Source of the DNA: Hadesarchaea archaeon
Lineage (GTDB): Archaea; Hadarchaeota; Hadarchaeia; Hadarchaeales; Hadarchaeaceae
Direction: 5' to 3'
DNA: 9,517 bases
Assembly: GCA_014361095.1 (NCBI GenBank)
Contig: JACIWF010000048.1
Location: 1 to 9,517, forward strand
In this document: positions 1-5,964 of the stretch, in pieces
Layout of the letters: every line of letters begins with the position of its first letter
Numbering within the stretch: position 1 is the stretch's first letter
Notes under the pieces: model-generated
The model's input: the letters and a program-made list of their open reading frames with translations, nothing else
Databases searched by the model: none
What the model was told of the DNA's origin: nothing
Translations under genes and position numbers: made by a program

Positions 1-245
1 AGGTAACGACTTACAAGCAAATAGCCTGTGCAATGGGGAAGCCTAAAGCCTACAGGGCCGTTGCTAGGGCCTTGGCTAAAAACCCCTATCCAATAAAAAT
101 TCCATGCCATCGTGTTATCAGATCGGACGGCAATATTGGAGGGTATACCGGAGGAATCAAAAAGAAGATAGAACTTCTGAAGCAAGAGGGTGTCGAAATA
201 AGGGCAAATAAGGTGCTTTTATCGAAATACCTGTTTGAACTATGA
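1..245 (+). CDS. ogt: Methylated-DNA--protein-cysteine methyltransferase, C-terminal part (5' end outside window)
   Basis: This suicide DNA-repair protein transfers the alkyl group from O6-alkylguanine (and O4-alkylthymine) in DNA to its own cysteine. The frame is open from base 3, so the gene starts upstream of the window. The 80 visible residues are roughly the second half of a family that is usually 150-170 residues long. Seen directly: a VTTYKQIA stretch at the beginning of the DNA-binding helix-turn-helix domain, the YRAVARAL recognition-helix region with its helix-flipping arginine, the active-site motif IPCHRVI with the acceptor Cys encoded at 105-107, and the following GGYTGG loop. 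The ATG at 33 lies inside the conserved domain and is not the real start. The stop overlaps the last 6 bases of the convergent minus-strand gene. The family assignment is secure; whether the missing N-terminal half is intact cannot be seen. Confidence 0.93.
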   Translation, partial: VTTYKQIACAMGKPKAYRAVARALAKNPYPIKIPCHRVIRSDGNIGGYTGGIKKKIELLKQEGVEIRANKVLLSKYLFEL

Positions 246-1079
246 TGTTGTTTTTGACCCAAGAATAGTTTTATCCTGACCTGACTTTCCAACGTACCGA
301 TAAATCCGGCTTGGTTTTCCCCGGCCGCCTAAACCGTTTGAGGAGAGCCTAGTCTTATCAGTTTGCACCACGAGTCCCTTTTGCACCAATCTCTGGACGG
401 TGCGCCAGACTGTTATCTTGGAAGCGTTGCTGAGCTTCATTAGTTCAGGTATTGTGAACTCGCCGCGCTCCATGATGTGGCCCACGATTTCAACATCTCT
501 AACTGTCATATCGTGAAGACCGTGCTCAAGAAGGGTAGAGGTGGCCTCGCCCCAAGCCTGACGGTAGCCAACCCATATTGCCACCGCCAGAATACCTACA
601 CTGGCGCCCAAAGTGGCTGCCAGAGGGAGGGTGTTAACGGGCCTTGATTCGATCAATGTTATGTTTGAGATCACGACCGAGCTCTCAGACTCCAGTGCCT
701 GATCGTAAGAAATGGCTGGTACACTTATGTAATATCTGACTTCAGTCGCCCCTTCAGTTCCTTGTTCCTTTACGGCGGGCGGCGGTACGCTCTCATCTGA
801 AGCTTTTGACGCGAGGAAAAATTCCGGAACAATCGCCAGCCGATAATAATTATCCCCTTTTGCATCAGATACAAACTCTACATTTTCGACTGCAAAAGAT
901 ACGTCGTCTATGCTTATTCTCCGACCATGATCTTCAATCGACAAGATCTGAACCGAATATGATATCTGCTCCTGACCATAGAACTGGTCTAAAACTACAT
1001 AAGAAACTACCAACGCTAAACTAAACACGATCAAACCAAACAAAATGCCAAGAGAGAGTCTGCGCACAACTGCCACCAA
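240..1079 (-). CDS. Membrane-anchored winged helix-turn-helix protein, two membrane spans
   Basis: A 279-residue candidate one-component membrane regulator. Hydrophobic span 1 covers about residues 8-30. An extracytoplasmic domain of about 120 residues follows (31-150, beta-prone, with a low-complexity SVPPPAVKEQGTEG linker near 97-110). Span 2 covers about 151-171. The cytoplasmic C-terminus (about 188-264) looks like a winged helix: the recognition-helix candidate is SNASKITVWRTVQRLVQKG, then a basic wing with GRGKPSRIYRYVG, a phrase typical of archaeal winged-helix proteins. The start is not ATG: TTG at 1079 or GTG at 1076 fits best, because a TATA-like box at 1101-1108 puts transcription initiation at about those bases, giving a leaderless message. 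It is divergent from the beta-propeller gene, so that promoter is its most obvious target (inference). No exact family or ligand is recognised. It could instead tether DNA or a partner protein. Confidence 0.8.
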   Translation of the reverse strand: MVAVVRRLSLGILFGLIVFSLALVVSYVVLDQFYGQEQISYSVQILSIEDHGRRISIDDVSFAVENVEFVSDAKGDNYYRLAIVPEFFLASKASDESVPPPAVKEQGTEGATEVRYYISVPAISYDQALESESSVVISNITLIESRPVNTLPLAATLGASVGILAVAIWVGYRQAWGEATSTLLEHGLHDMTVRDVEIVGHIMERGEFTIPELMKLSNASKITVWRTVQRLVQKGLVVQTDKTRLSSNGLGGRGKPSRIYRYVGKSGQDKTILGSKTTS

Positions 1080-1094
1080 ATAAATTACACTTTT

Positions 1095-1127
1095 GAAACC
1101 TATTAAATTATGTTTCTTTTATGAAAC
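1095..1127. promoter_or_regulatory. Candidate operator: three GAAAC/GTTTC half-sites
   Basis: GAAAC at 1095-1099, its inverse GTTTC at 1112-1116, and GAAAC again at 1123-1127. This gives GAAAC-N12-GTTTC followed by GTTTC-N6-GAAAC. The sites lie between two divergent genes, one encoding a DNA-binding membrane protein. They overlap the minus-strand TATA-like box and end just before the plus-strand one. Autoregulation by the neighbouring winged-helix protein is an inference; five-base half-sites in AT-rich DNA can arise by chance. Confidence 0.3.
1101..1108 (-). promoter_or_regulatory. TATA-like box for the minus-strand winged-helix gene
   Basis: On the minus strand this reads ATTTAATA. Its centre is about 26 bases before the TTG/GTG start codons at 1079/1076, the usual archaeal TATA-to-start-site distance, so the transcript would be leaderless. 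It lies between the first two GAAAC/GTTTC half-sites, so a factor bound there could block it. Confidence 0.4.
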
Positions 1128-1131
1128 TAAA

Positions 1132-1139
1132 TTTATAAT
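1132..1139 (+). promoter_or_regulatory. TATA-like box for the beta-propeller gene
   Basis: TTTATAAT, centred near 1135.5, predicts transcription starting at about 1160-1163. That leaves a leader of only about 8 bases before the ATG at 1170. No convincing Shine-Dalgarno sequence precedes this ATG, which agrees with a very short leader. Confidence 0.45.
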
Positions 1140-1169
1140 TCAAACCAAGAAAACCCAAATAGTAATCTC

Positions 1170-3158
1170 ATGAACAGATTTCTGACGCCGGCTGTTATCA
1201 TACTACTATCGACGCTGAGCTTCGCTGTCATATTGGCTGGGGCGGACCATCTCATACCTTGGATTTGGACGATAACCGCTACCTGTCTTTTTATTTTCGA
1301 ATTTAGAAAGCAGGGAAAAGACCTGTCAAAAAAATATATTTCAAGGATTGGTGTGATGGCGATCGCAGTGACAATAATTATAAGTTCAATTACGCCAGTA
1401 CTTTTCCACACAACAAAAAATGTGAATCCAAAACTGAGAAAGTTCTCTTCATATCAAGAACTCGAAAATTTTGTTGGTTCTCAAGACTGGTATAACGGCG
1501 ATGTGCGAATTTTCACCGTCCTGCCTCCCTCGCTCGCGCCCGGCAAAACCGCTGAAGGGTCAGATTTTACTGTAAATATAGGTGACAGTTCAACAAGCAT
1601 TTCCGACGATTATTCAACCACAAATGTCCAAGTTAAAGGCGTTGACGAAGCAGATATTGTCAAAACTGATGGCACCTATTTGTACCTCTTATCAAAAGGG
1701 AGGATAGTTATTCTGCTGGCTTATCCCGCCGAAAATGCCAAGCTGCTCTCCGAAATTAAAACGGAGGGCATCCCCTTAGAGCTCTTCATCAATGGTAACC
1801 GGTTAATCGTCTTTGAAGCGGTTTGGAGCAGCCAGATTTTACCATCCATAAAAACTAGCCTAATGTACCTCAGAAACCCCGGAACCACAATGGTCGAGAT
1901 CTACGACATCGAAGAAAAGGAAAATCCCAAAAGGGTGAGTAAAATTGAACTCAGCGGTGATTACTTCAACTCTAGGATGATTGGCGATTATGTATATGCA
2001 ATCACCAATATGCCTGTCTGCTTCGAAAACGAAAAAATTGTGCTGCCTTGGATATCAGTAAATGGTCAAGTCAAAATGATACCTGCGAACGAAATTTACT
2101 ATTTTGATAACATTTACTGTCCCTATGTTTTCGCGACTATTGCGGCGATAGATGTCCAAAATGCCAAAATTATTGAAGAAAAGGTCTTCCTGACGACTCA
2201 GGCCAATTCAATGTACGTTTCGCTTAACAACATCTACATAGCCCACACCAGCGGTCAACTCCTTAAAACGGAGAACAAGGAAGAGTGGCTGCTAAGCACA
2301 ACAATCCACAAAATATCAGTATCAGATGGCATGATCGACTACAGGGGAGAAGGAGAAGTTCCGGGTCAGATTCTAAACCAATTCTCCATGGATGAGTACA
2401 ACGGTTACTTCAGAATAGCGACGACGACAGGAGATATTTGGGAAGGCAACAGCAAAAACAACATCTACGTTTTTAACGAAGATCTCCGCCTCGTGGGAAA
2501 AATCGAGGGGCTTGCACCAGGTGAAAGGATCTATTCAGCTAGGTTCATGGGCAATCGTGTTTACCTTGTAACTTTTGTGAAGGTGGATCCACTTTTTGTC
2601 ATCGATCTCTCGGACCCGGCGAATCCCAAAGTACTGGGAGAGCTCAAAATTCCAGGCTACTCTGATTATCTGCACCCATACGACGAATCACATATAATAG
2701 GTTTAGGTAAGGAAACTTCCGATTCTCCTGACGCCGACTTCGCCCTTTATCAGGGAGTAAAGCTGGCAATCTTTGACGTGAGCAATCCTGAAAATCCCAA
2801 AGAGATTGCTAAATACATCATCGGAGAAAGAGGGACCGATTCCTACGCCCTGAGCGATCACAGGGCCTTTCTCTTCAGCCATTCAAAAAATCTGTTGGTG
2901 ATCCCAATTACGTTGGTAGAGGGCGAAAGTTGGAACTGGCAAGGAGCCTATGTCTTCAATGTTTCACTTACTGATGGCATAAATTTAAAGGGCAAAATTT
3001 CTCACGCGGAGCCAACCAACTCGGAACCAACTCTGGATCCCAGCCGCTTCGTCATGAGATCGCTCTACATAAACGAAGTTCTGTACACCATCTCTGAAGA
3101 GCAAGTAAAGATGAACAATTTATCCGACATCAGTGAAATCAATTTCATTAAAATTTAA
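1170..3158 (+). CDS. Membrane-anchored beta-propeller domain protein (COG4880 type)
   Basis: A 662-residue surface protein resembling the archaeal/bacterial family annotated as secreted proteins with a beta-propeller distantly related to WD-40. Three N-terminal hydrophobic spans lie at about 5-24, 28-45 and 60-79. The basic loop between spans 2 and 3 (RKQGKDLSKK) should be cytoplasmic, putting the N-terminus inside and the propeller outside. The family signature TNVQVKGVDEADIVKTDG lies at 151-168, preceded by the SSYQELENFV segment (93-102). Blade-like repeats containing ENPK/ANPK occur at 244-261, 477-494 and 534-551. A conserved IPGYSDYLHPYDESH segment is at 495-509, and the ending RSLYINEVLYTISEEQVK (630-647) is also familiar. 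The biochemical role of the family is not established; surface binding or scaffolding is a guess. The gene is divergent from the winged-helix gene, with candidate operator sites between, and its end lies 14 bases from the convergent nadM. Confidence 0.88.
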   Translation: MNRFLTPAVIILLSTLSFAVILAGADHLIPWIWTITATCLFIFEFRKQGKDLSKKYISRIGVMAIAVTIIISSITPVLFHTTKNVNPKLRKFSSYQELENFVGSQDWYNGDVRIFTVLPPSLAPGKTAEGSDFTVNIGDSSTSISDDYSTTNVQVKGVDEADIVKTDGTYLYLLSKGRIVILLAYPAENAKLLSEIKTEGIPLELFINGNRLIVFEAVWSSQILPSIKTSLMYLRNPGTTMVEIYDIEEKENPKRVSKIELSGDYFNSRMIGDYVYAITNMPVCFENEKIVLPWISVNGQVKMIPANEIYYFDNIYCPYVFATIAAIDVQNAKIIEEKVFLTTQANSMYVSLNNIYIAHTSGQLLKTENKEEWLLSTTIHKISVSDGMIDYRGEGEVPGQILNQFSMDEYNGYFRIATTTGDIWEGNSKNNIYVFNEDLRLVGKIEGLAPGERIYSARFMGNRVYLVTFVKVDPLFVIDLSDPANPKVLGELKIPGYSDYLHPYDESHIIGLGKETSDSPDADFALYQGVKLAIFDVSNPENPKEIAKYIIGERGTDSYALSDHRAFLFSHSKNLLVIPITLVEGESWNWQGAYVFNVSLTDGINLKGKISHAEPTNSEPTLDPSRFVMRSLYINEVLYTISEEQVKMNNLSDISEINFIKI

Positions 3159-3172
3159 ATCTTCGGACAATT

Positions 3173-3715
3173 CTAGCTCAGTAAATAATCTGTCTTGGAG
3201 AGATCCTTTAATCGCTCCACCCCTTTGATCTCGCGCATGACCTCAACAACTGCTTTCGGCACAAGGCTCTCCCAATCGCCGCCGTTTATCATCCTGTCTC
3301 TAATCTCATGGCCCCAGTATTCCTTGCGCTTTATCATCAGGGGTGAGCGAGTTTTGAAGCCGGCCTCCTTGAAAAGCCTTCTCACCAAAGGGTTGCCTGA
3401 GTAAGCCACTTCGAAAGGTGGGGAAAGTGAGACCACATGCGAAACCCAAACCGCGTTATTATGAACGTCAGGAATGGGTATTATATGAACGCGCCTCAGA
3501 TCGACCTTTGCCTCACTCAGCGCCCTCATCAGCATGAGCACGCGCTCTCCCGCCGTGAACGGATTCTCAAGAGTGTGGCTCTCCTGGGCACTTCCGACGC
3601 CAATTATAAGCTCGTCAACCTCCGTCAGTATCTGCTTGAAAATCTCAAGATGACCCAGATGTGGTGGTTGAAAACGGCCTATGATGATACCGCGGGTAAC
3701 CATCTCATGCCCCAT
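3173..3715 (-). CDS. nadM: Nicotinamide-nucleotide adenylyltransferase, archaeal type
   Basis: Joins NMN and ATP to make NAD+ and pyrophosphate in the cytoplasm, the adenylyl-transfer step of NAD synthesis. The nucleotidyltransferase fold is clear: GRFQPPHLGH (13-22) carries the HxGH signature at 19-22, GSAQESHTLENPFTAGER at 41-58, YSGNPLVRRLF at 105-115, and LVPKAVVEVMREIKGVERL at 151-169. Length (176-180 residues) is normal. The second nucleotide-binding motif is unusual. Where methanogen enzymes have YSGTEIRRRM, this has YWGHEIRDRM (133-142), so the Ser and Thr of SGT are replaced by Trp and His while the key Arg139 is kept. The true start may be the internal ATG at 3701-3703 (residue 5, MVTRG), because homologues begin just before RGxxxGR and a GGGG lies about 7 bases before it. 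It lies 59 bases downstream of the minus-strand membrane winged-helix gene, with its own TATA-like box between. Confidence 0.93.
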   Translation of the reverse strand: MGHEMVTRGIIIGRFQPPHLGHLEIFKQILTEVDELIIGVGSAQESHTLENPFTAGERVLMLMRALSEAKVDLRRVHIIPIPDVHNNAVWVSHVVSLSPPFEVAYSGNPLVRRLFKEAGFKTRSPLMIKRKEYWGHEIRDRMINGGDWESLVPKAVVEVMREIKGVERLKDLSKTDYLLS

Positions 3716-3734
3716 CTAACTTGGAACAATGCCA

Positions 3735-3741
3735 ATTTTAA
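3735..3741 (-). promoter_or_regulatory. TATA-like box for nadM
   Basis: Minus-strand TTAAAAT, centred about 26 bases before 3712. This predicts a transcript starting at or within a few bases of the two candidate ATG codons (3715 and 3703), so nadM probably has its own promoter despite following another minus-strand gene closely. A start downstream of 3715 would force use of the ATG at 3703. Confidence 0.35.
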
Positions 3742-3774
3742 CCTTTAGTCCGCCAAGGCAAAAACTGACAACGT

Positions 3775-4509
3775 CTATTCCTTCAAGATTATGATATTGC
3801 CCCTACCCTTCTTTATCCTTCGAATTAGGCCCCGGCTCTCTAAATCTGCCAACATCAAGCTTACCTTAGCTTCCGAATAGGGCAGCTTTCCCCTCAGCTC
3901 AAGTTGAGTGATCCTACCACCAGACTCCTTTACCTTATCAATTACCTCCTGGAGATCTGCGGGTAATCCCACGTACCTAATCATCTCCCGCGCCGGCTCG
4001 GCTTTAGCCTCCGGCAATTTTCTACGACGTTTTTTCAGATAATAAAAGACGGCCGAAGTGGAAACGAGGACCACGACCGCGATTGCGGCAGAAATCATCC
4101 AGATATTTTCGTTTTCCGGTGTTTCAATCGAAGGAACCAAATTCGTCTCGTCACCAATTTCCATGTCCTCAAATAACGGAAAAGCAATTAAATCTACGAT
4201 ATATTCACCGCCGCCTTCCAAGATGGTCAAATTCTCCTCAGCGTAATAAAGAAGGACGTTATCCCGATAATAACGCGCCGTGATCACATATGTTCCCGGT
4301 GGAAGGTTGAAGGAGTATTCACCATTTTTGGCCACATAAATTTGCACCGGGGTGCTGTTCACCTCAACTACTGAGTTTTTCAATGGTTCAAGGTTGTACC
4401 AATAGTAAACAGTGCCATGAACTCTGGCAAAGTCCTCCTGCGCCGCGGCCGGGAAATAAACGCTGAACACAAACACGAGCGTTAATGCTATGAGAACCTT
4501 TTTCATCAT
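3775..4509 (-). CDS. Membrane-anchored winged-helix regulator with exported beta domain (COG2512-like)
   Basis: A 244-residue single-span protein whose N-terminus is outside and DNA-binding domain inside. The signal peptide is residues 1-23/24 (lysines, hydrophobic core, AAAQ). Residues about 29-107 resemble a carboxypeptidase-regulatory/PEGA-like beta sandwich: RVHGTVYYW, then NGEYSFNLPPGTYVITARYY, a pattern shared by many exported Ig-like domains. An acidic linker follows, then a membrane span at about 136-158 and a basic stop-transfer cluster KKRRRK (159-164). The C-terminal winged helix (182-243) includes GGRITQLELRGKLPYSEAK and LADLESRGLIRRIKKGRGN, close to the archaeal membrane-associated regulators of COG2512. 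It starts at ATG 4509 (or the next ATG, 4506), with a TATA-like box about 26 bases upstream, so it is probably leaderless. It is divergent from the exported 403-residue protein gene, whose control by this protein is an inference. Confidence 0.87.
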   Translation of the reverse strand: MMKKVLIALTLVFVFSVYFPAAAQEDFARVHGTVYYWYNLEPLKNSVVEVNSTPVQIYVAKNGEYSFNLPPGTYVITARYYRDNVLLYYAEENLTILEGGGEYIVDLIAFPLFEDMEIGDETNLVPSIETPENENIWMISAAIAVVVLVSTSAVFYYLKKRRRKLPEAKAEPAREMIRYVGLPADLQEVIDKVKESGGRITQLELRGKLPYSEAKVSLMLADLESRGLIRRIKKGRGNIIILKE

Positions 4510-4532
4510 ATGTTGAGTTCTAAAAGCCTAAC

Positions 4533-4540
4533 TTAAAATT
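4533..4540 (-). promoter_or_regulatory. TATA-like box for the second winged-helix gene
   Basis: Minus-strand AATTTTAA preceded by purine-rich AAAAG, a reasonable TATA/BRE pair. Its centre is about 26 bases before the ATG at 4509, predicting a leaderless message. Confidence 0.42.
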
Positions 4541-4548
4541 CTTTTGTT

Positions 4549-4600
4549 TTTGTAAAGTAATTAAAGCCATTATAAAGCTTTGTAAAGCAATTGGAGCAAT
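4549..4600. repeat. 22-base direct repeat at 30-base spacing, candidate operator pair
   Basis: Copy 1 (4549-4570) contains TTTGTAAAGTAATTAAAGC and copy 2 (4579-4600) contains TTTGTAAAGCAATTGGAGC. The 22-base units match at 18 positions and start exactly 30 bases apart, close to three helical turns, so both would face the same side of the DNA. Copy 2 also forms an inverted repeat with the 8-base spacer (GCTTT-GT-AAAGC at 4577-4588). The pair flanks a plus-strand TATA-like box (4570-4577) and lies just upstream of the minus-strand one. It is a plausible binding site for the adjacent winged-helix protein; this is inferred from position only. Confidence 0.4.
4570..4577 (+). promoter_or_regulatory. 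TATA-like box candidate for the exported-protein operon
   Basis: TTATAAAG predicts initiation near 4599, giving a leader of about 140 bases before the ATG at 4741. A weaker alternative is TTTAAGAA at 4636-4643, which would start near 4665 and give a leader of about 75 bases. Either way this gene, unlike several neighbours, should have a substantial 5' leader, consistent with its clear Shine-Dalgarno sequence. Confidence 0.35.
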
Positions 4601-4632
4601 TTACGCGCTCTCTTGAAACAATAAAGGAAAGC

Positions 4633-4668
4633 ATGTTTAAGAAATTTTTCCTGGCAACATCTGTTTGA
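4633..4668 (+). CDS. Possible 11-codon leader peptide
   Basis: A short frame encoding MFKKFFLATSV, followed by TGA, precedes the main gene by 72 bases. A purine-rich AAAGGAAAG (4624-4631 region) sits just before its ATG and could serve as a ribosome binding site. It lies upstream of two alternative hairpins in the same leader. It would be transcribed only if the upstream TATA-like box (4570-4577) is used. Frames this short are common by chance, so support is weak. Confidence 0.13.
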   Translation: MFKKFFLATSV

Positions 4669-4679
4669 AAATCAATGAT

Positions 4680-4724
4680 CCGCGCGTGCGATAGGGGCCG
4701 CGCGGGGAGCTTAACCCGAACGCG
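4680..4724 (+). promoter_or_regulatory. GC-rich structured leader with two mutually exclusive hairpins
   Basis: Hairpin A pairs CCGCGCG (4680-4686) perfectly with CGCGCGG (4699-4705) around a 12-base loop. Hairpin B pairs CGCGGGG (4701-4707) with CCC (4715-4717) and CGCG (4721-4724), with a 3-base GAA bulge. The two share bases 4701-4705, so only one can form at a time. B ends about 3-5 bases before the Shine-Dalgarno sequence of the exported-protein gene. This GC-rich block stands out from the AT-rich intergenic DNA before it. It could be a regulatory leader, a small RNA or simply a stabilising 5' structure. No known riboswitch class is recognised. Confidence 0.35.
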
Positions 4725-4726
4725 AA

Positions 4727-4735
4727 AAGGTGGAT
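4727..4735 (+). promoter_or_regulatory. Shine-Dalgarno sequence of the 403-residue exported protein
   Basis: AAGGTGGAT resembles the archaeal AGGTGAT-type consensus with one extra G, and ends 5 bases before the ATG at 4741. It fixes this ATG as the start and lies directly after leader hairpin B. Confidence 0.6.
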
Positions 4736-4740
4736 AAAAA

Positions 4741-5952
4741 ATGAAAACAAAAATAATGGCCTCAATAATGCTGGCGCTGATGATTGTAGCTATGGCGCCC
4801 GCGGTCAGTGCCCAACCTTACGAAAAAGCAAAGGGCAATTACGAGCGAGCTAGGACTGATTATCAGAACACCTACTCCGATTGGAACGATGCCAACAGTG
4901 AATTCAACAAAGCGATGGCACAATGGCGAGGAAATAGAAATCAACAGAACTTCCAACAGTTGATGAACGCCGCCAGGGTAGCGGCCTCCAAAGCTGCTGA
5001 TCTCATGGTAAAGAACATGGAGATGATCAGGGCTAGAATTGAGGCCTCCATAGGAATATCGGAAAATCAGAAAGAAAGGCTCTATGCTGAAATCGACAAT
5101 TACATAAACGAGATTCGCGCCAAACAGTTGAACATCAATAACGCTGGAGACGATCAGCAGATCAGAGCCGCCGCTGGAGAACTACATCAGTACTGGTTGA
5201 GGGTGCGGGTAAGACTCCAGCAGATAACCGGGCTAATAATGGTTGAGTTCGCTGATGGCATGGTGCAGAGAGTAAGAGCGATCGCGAGCCGCGTTGAGGC
5301 AAAAATCCAGCTGATGAAAGATAACGGGATCGACACCTCCGCGCTGGAGAACTGGCTTGCCGACGCCCGTCTCAAAATTGAAGCCGCCGAACAATCATTA
5401 GCCGAAGCTGAGAACTTAGCTCACCAAATAAACGAAAACACTAGCTTCGCCGAGATGTACCCTGCCATACAGGAAAGAATAAGGGAAGCCGTACAGTATC
5501 TGAAGGATGCCCTGAATGGTCTTAAGAACACACTCACGGAGATGAAACGACATGGCTACCATGTGACGATTCAAGGAACTGGTACTCTAGTCGCGCAGGG
5601 CAACGGCAGCATCCACTTGACCGGAACTGGTACCATCGAGATTAGGGCACCCATCGATGGCAACTTCATCGTGTCTCCAAACGCAACGGTAACTACCTCA
5701 GGAGATGGGACAAAAACTGTGCTTGGAAATGGGTTTGTCCAATATCAAGGCTACGATAATGCTCTGATCACAGGGACTGATATAATTGTCGACATCAACG
5801 GAAGCGGAATCGACATAGTTGCCTCAGGAACGGGTAGAGTCAGAATAACTGGTTACGGAACCTACAAAGTCTACGGTGAAAACCAGACGGGAGAAGGAAC
5901 ATGGGACGCCAACGGTATCACTGTGATTCTAGAAACTGGAGAGTCGGCATAG
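4741..5952 (+). CDS. Exported helical protein with C-terminal glycine/threonine beta-repeat domain
   Basis: A 403-residue protein with no family I recognise. The signal peptide is residues 1-24, with a VSA cleavage motif before QP. Residues 26-270 are almost entirely amphipathic helix, rich in Ala, Glu, Gln, Arg and Asn, with heptad-like stretches suggesting a helical bundle or coiled coil. Residues about 273-399 switch to short beta strands with repeated G-T-G or G-x-G turns (VTIQGTGTLVAQGNGS, IHLTGTGTIEIR, DINGSGIDIVASGTGRVRIT), about 16-20 residues per unit, suggesting a beta-solenoid or similar stacked sheet. Possible N-glycosylation sequons are at N233, N288, N314, N353 and N381. It has no C-terminal membrane span or sorting signal, so it may be released or attach through a partner. 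The next gene, 12 bases on and preceded by its own ribosome binding site, encodes a membrane-tethered stalk-like protein that could be that partner. A surface-layer-associated or adhesin-like role is only a guess. Confidence 0.85.
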   Translation: MKTKIMASIMLALMIVAMAPAVSAQPYEKAKGNYERARTDYQNTYSDWNDANSEFNKAMAQWRGNRNQQNFQQLMNAARVAASKAADLMVKNMEMIRARIEASIGISENQKERLYAEIDNYINEIRAKQLNINNAGDDQQIRAAAGELHQYWLRVRVRLQQITGLIMVEFADGMVQRVRAIASRVEAKIQLMKDNGIDTSALENWLADARLKIEAAEQSLAEAENLAHQINENTSFAEMYPAIQERIREAVQYLKDALNGLKNTLTEMKRHGYHVTIQGTGTLVAQGNGSIHLTGTGTIEIRAPIDGNFIVSPNATVTTSGDGTKTVLGNGFVQYQGYDNALITGTDIIVDINGSGIDIVASGTGRVRITGYGTYKVYGENQTGEGTWDANGITVILETGESA

Positions 5953-5964
5953 GGTGGGTCGCAG

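Noticed and set aside
33..245. ATG at 33 as the start of a complete 70-residue protein
   Set aside because: Conserved alkyltransferase sequence continues upstream in frame to base 3, so the gene is cut by the window edge.
3159..3172. Bidirectional terminator between the beta-propeller gene and nadM
   Set aside because: The 14-base gap has no inverted repeat; only AT-rich sequence near the ends, which is not specific enough.
3437..3748. 103-codon plus-strand frame across nadM and its promoter
   Set aside because: Antisense to conserved NadM motifs; translation shows no recognisable domain.
4574..4588. AAAGCTTT and GCTTTGTAAAGC palindromes as a separate operator
   Set aside because: They are embedded in the 30-base-spaced direct repeat and spacer, so I treat them as part of that element.
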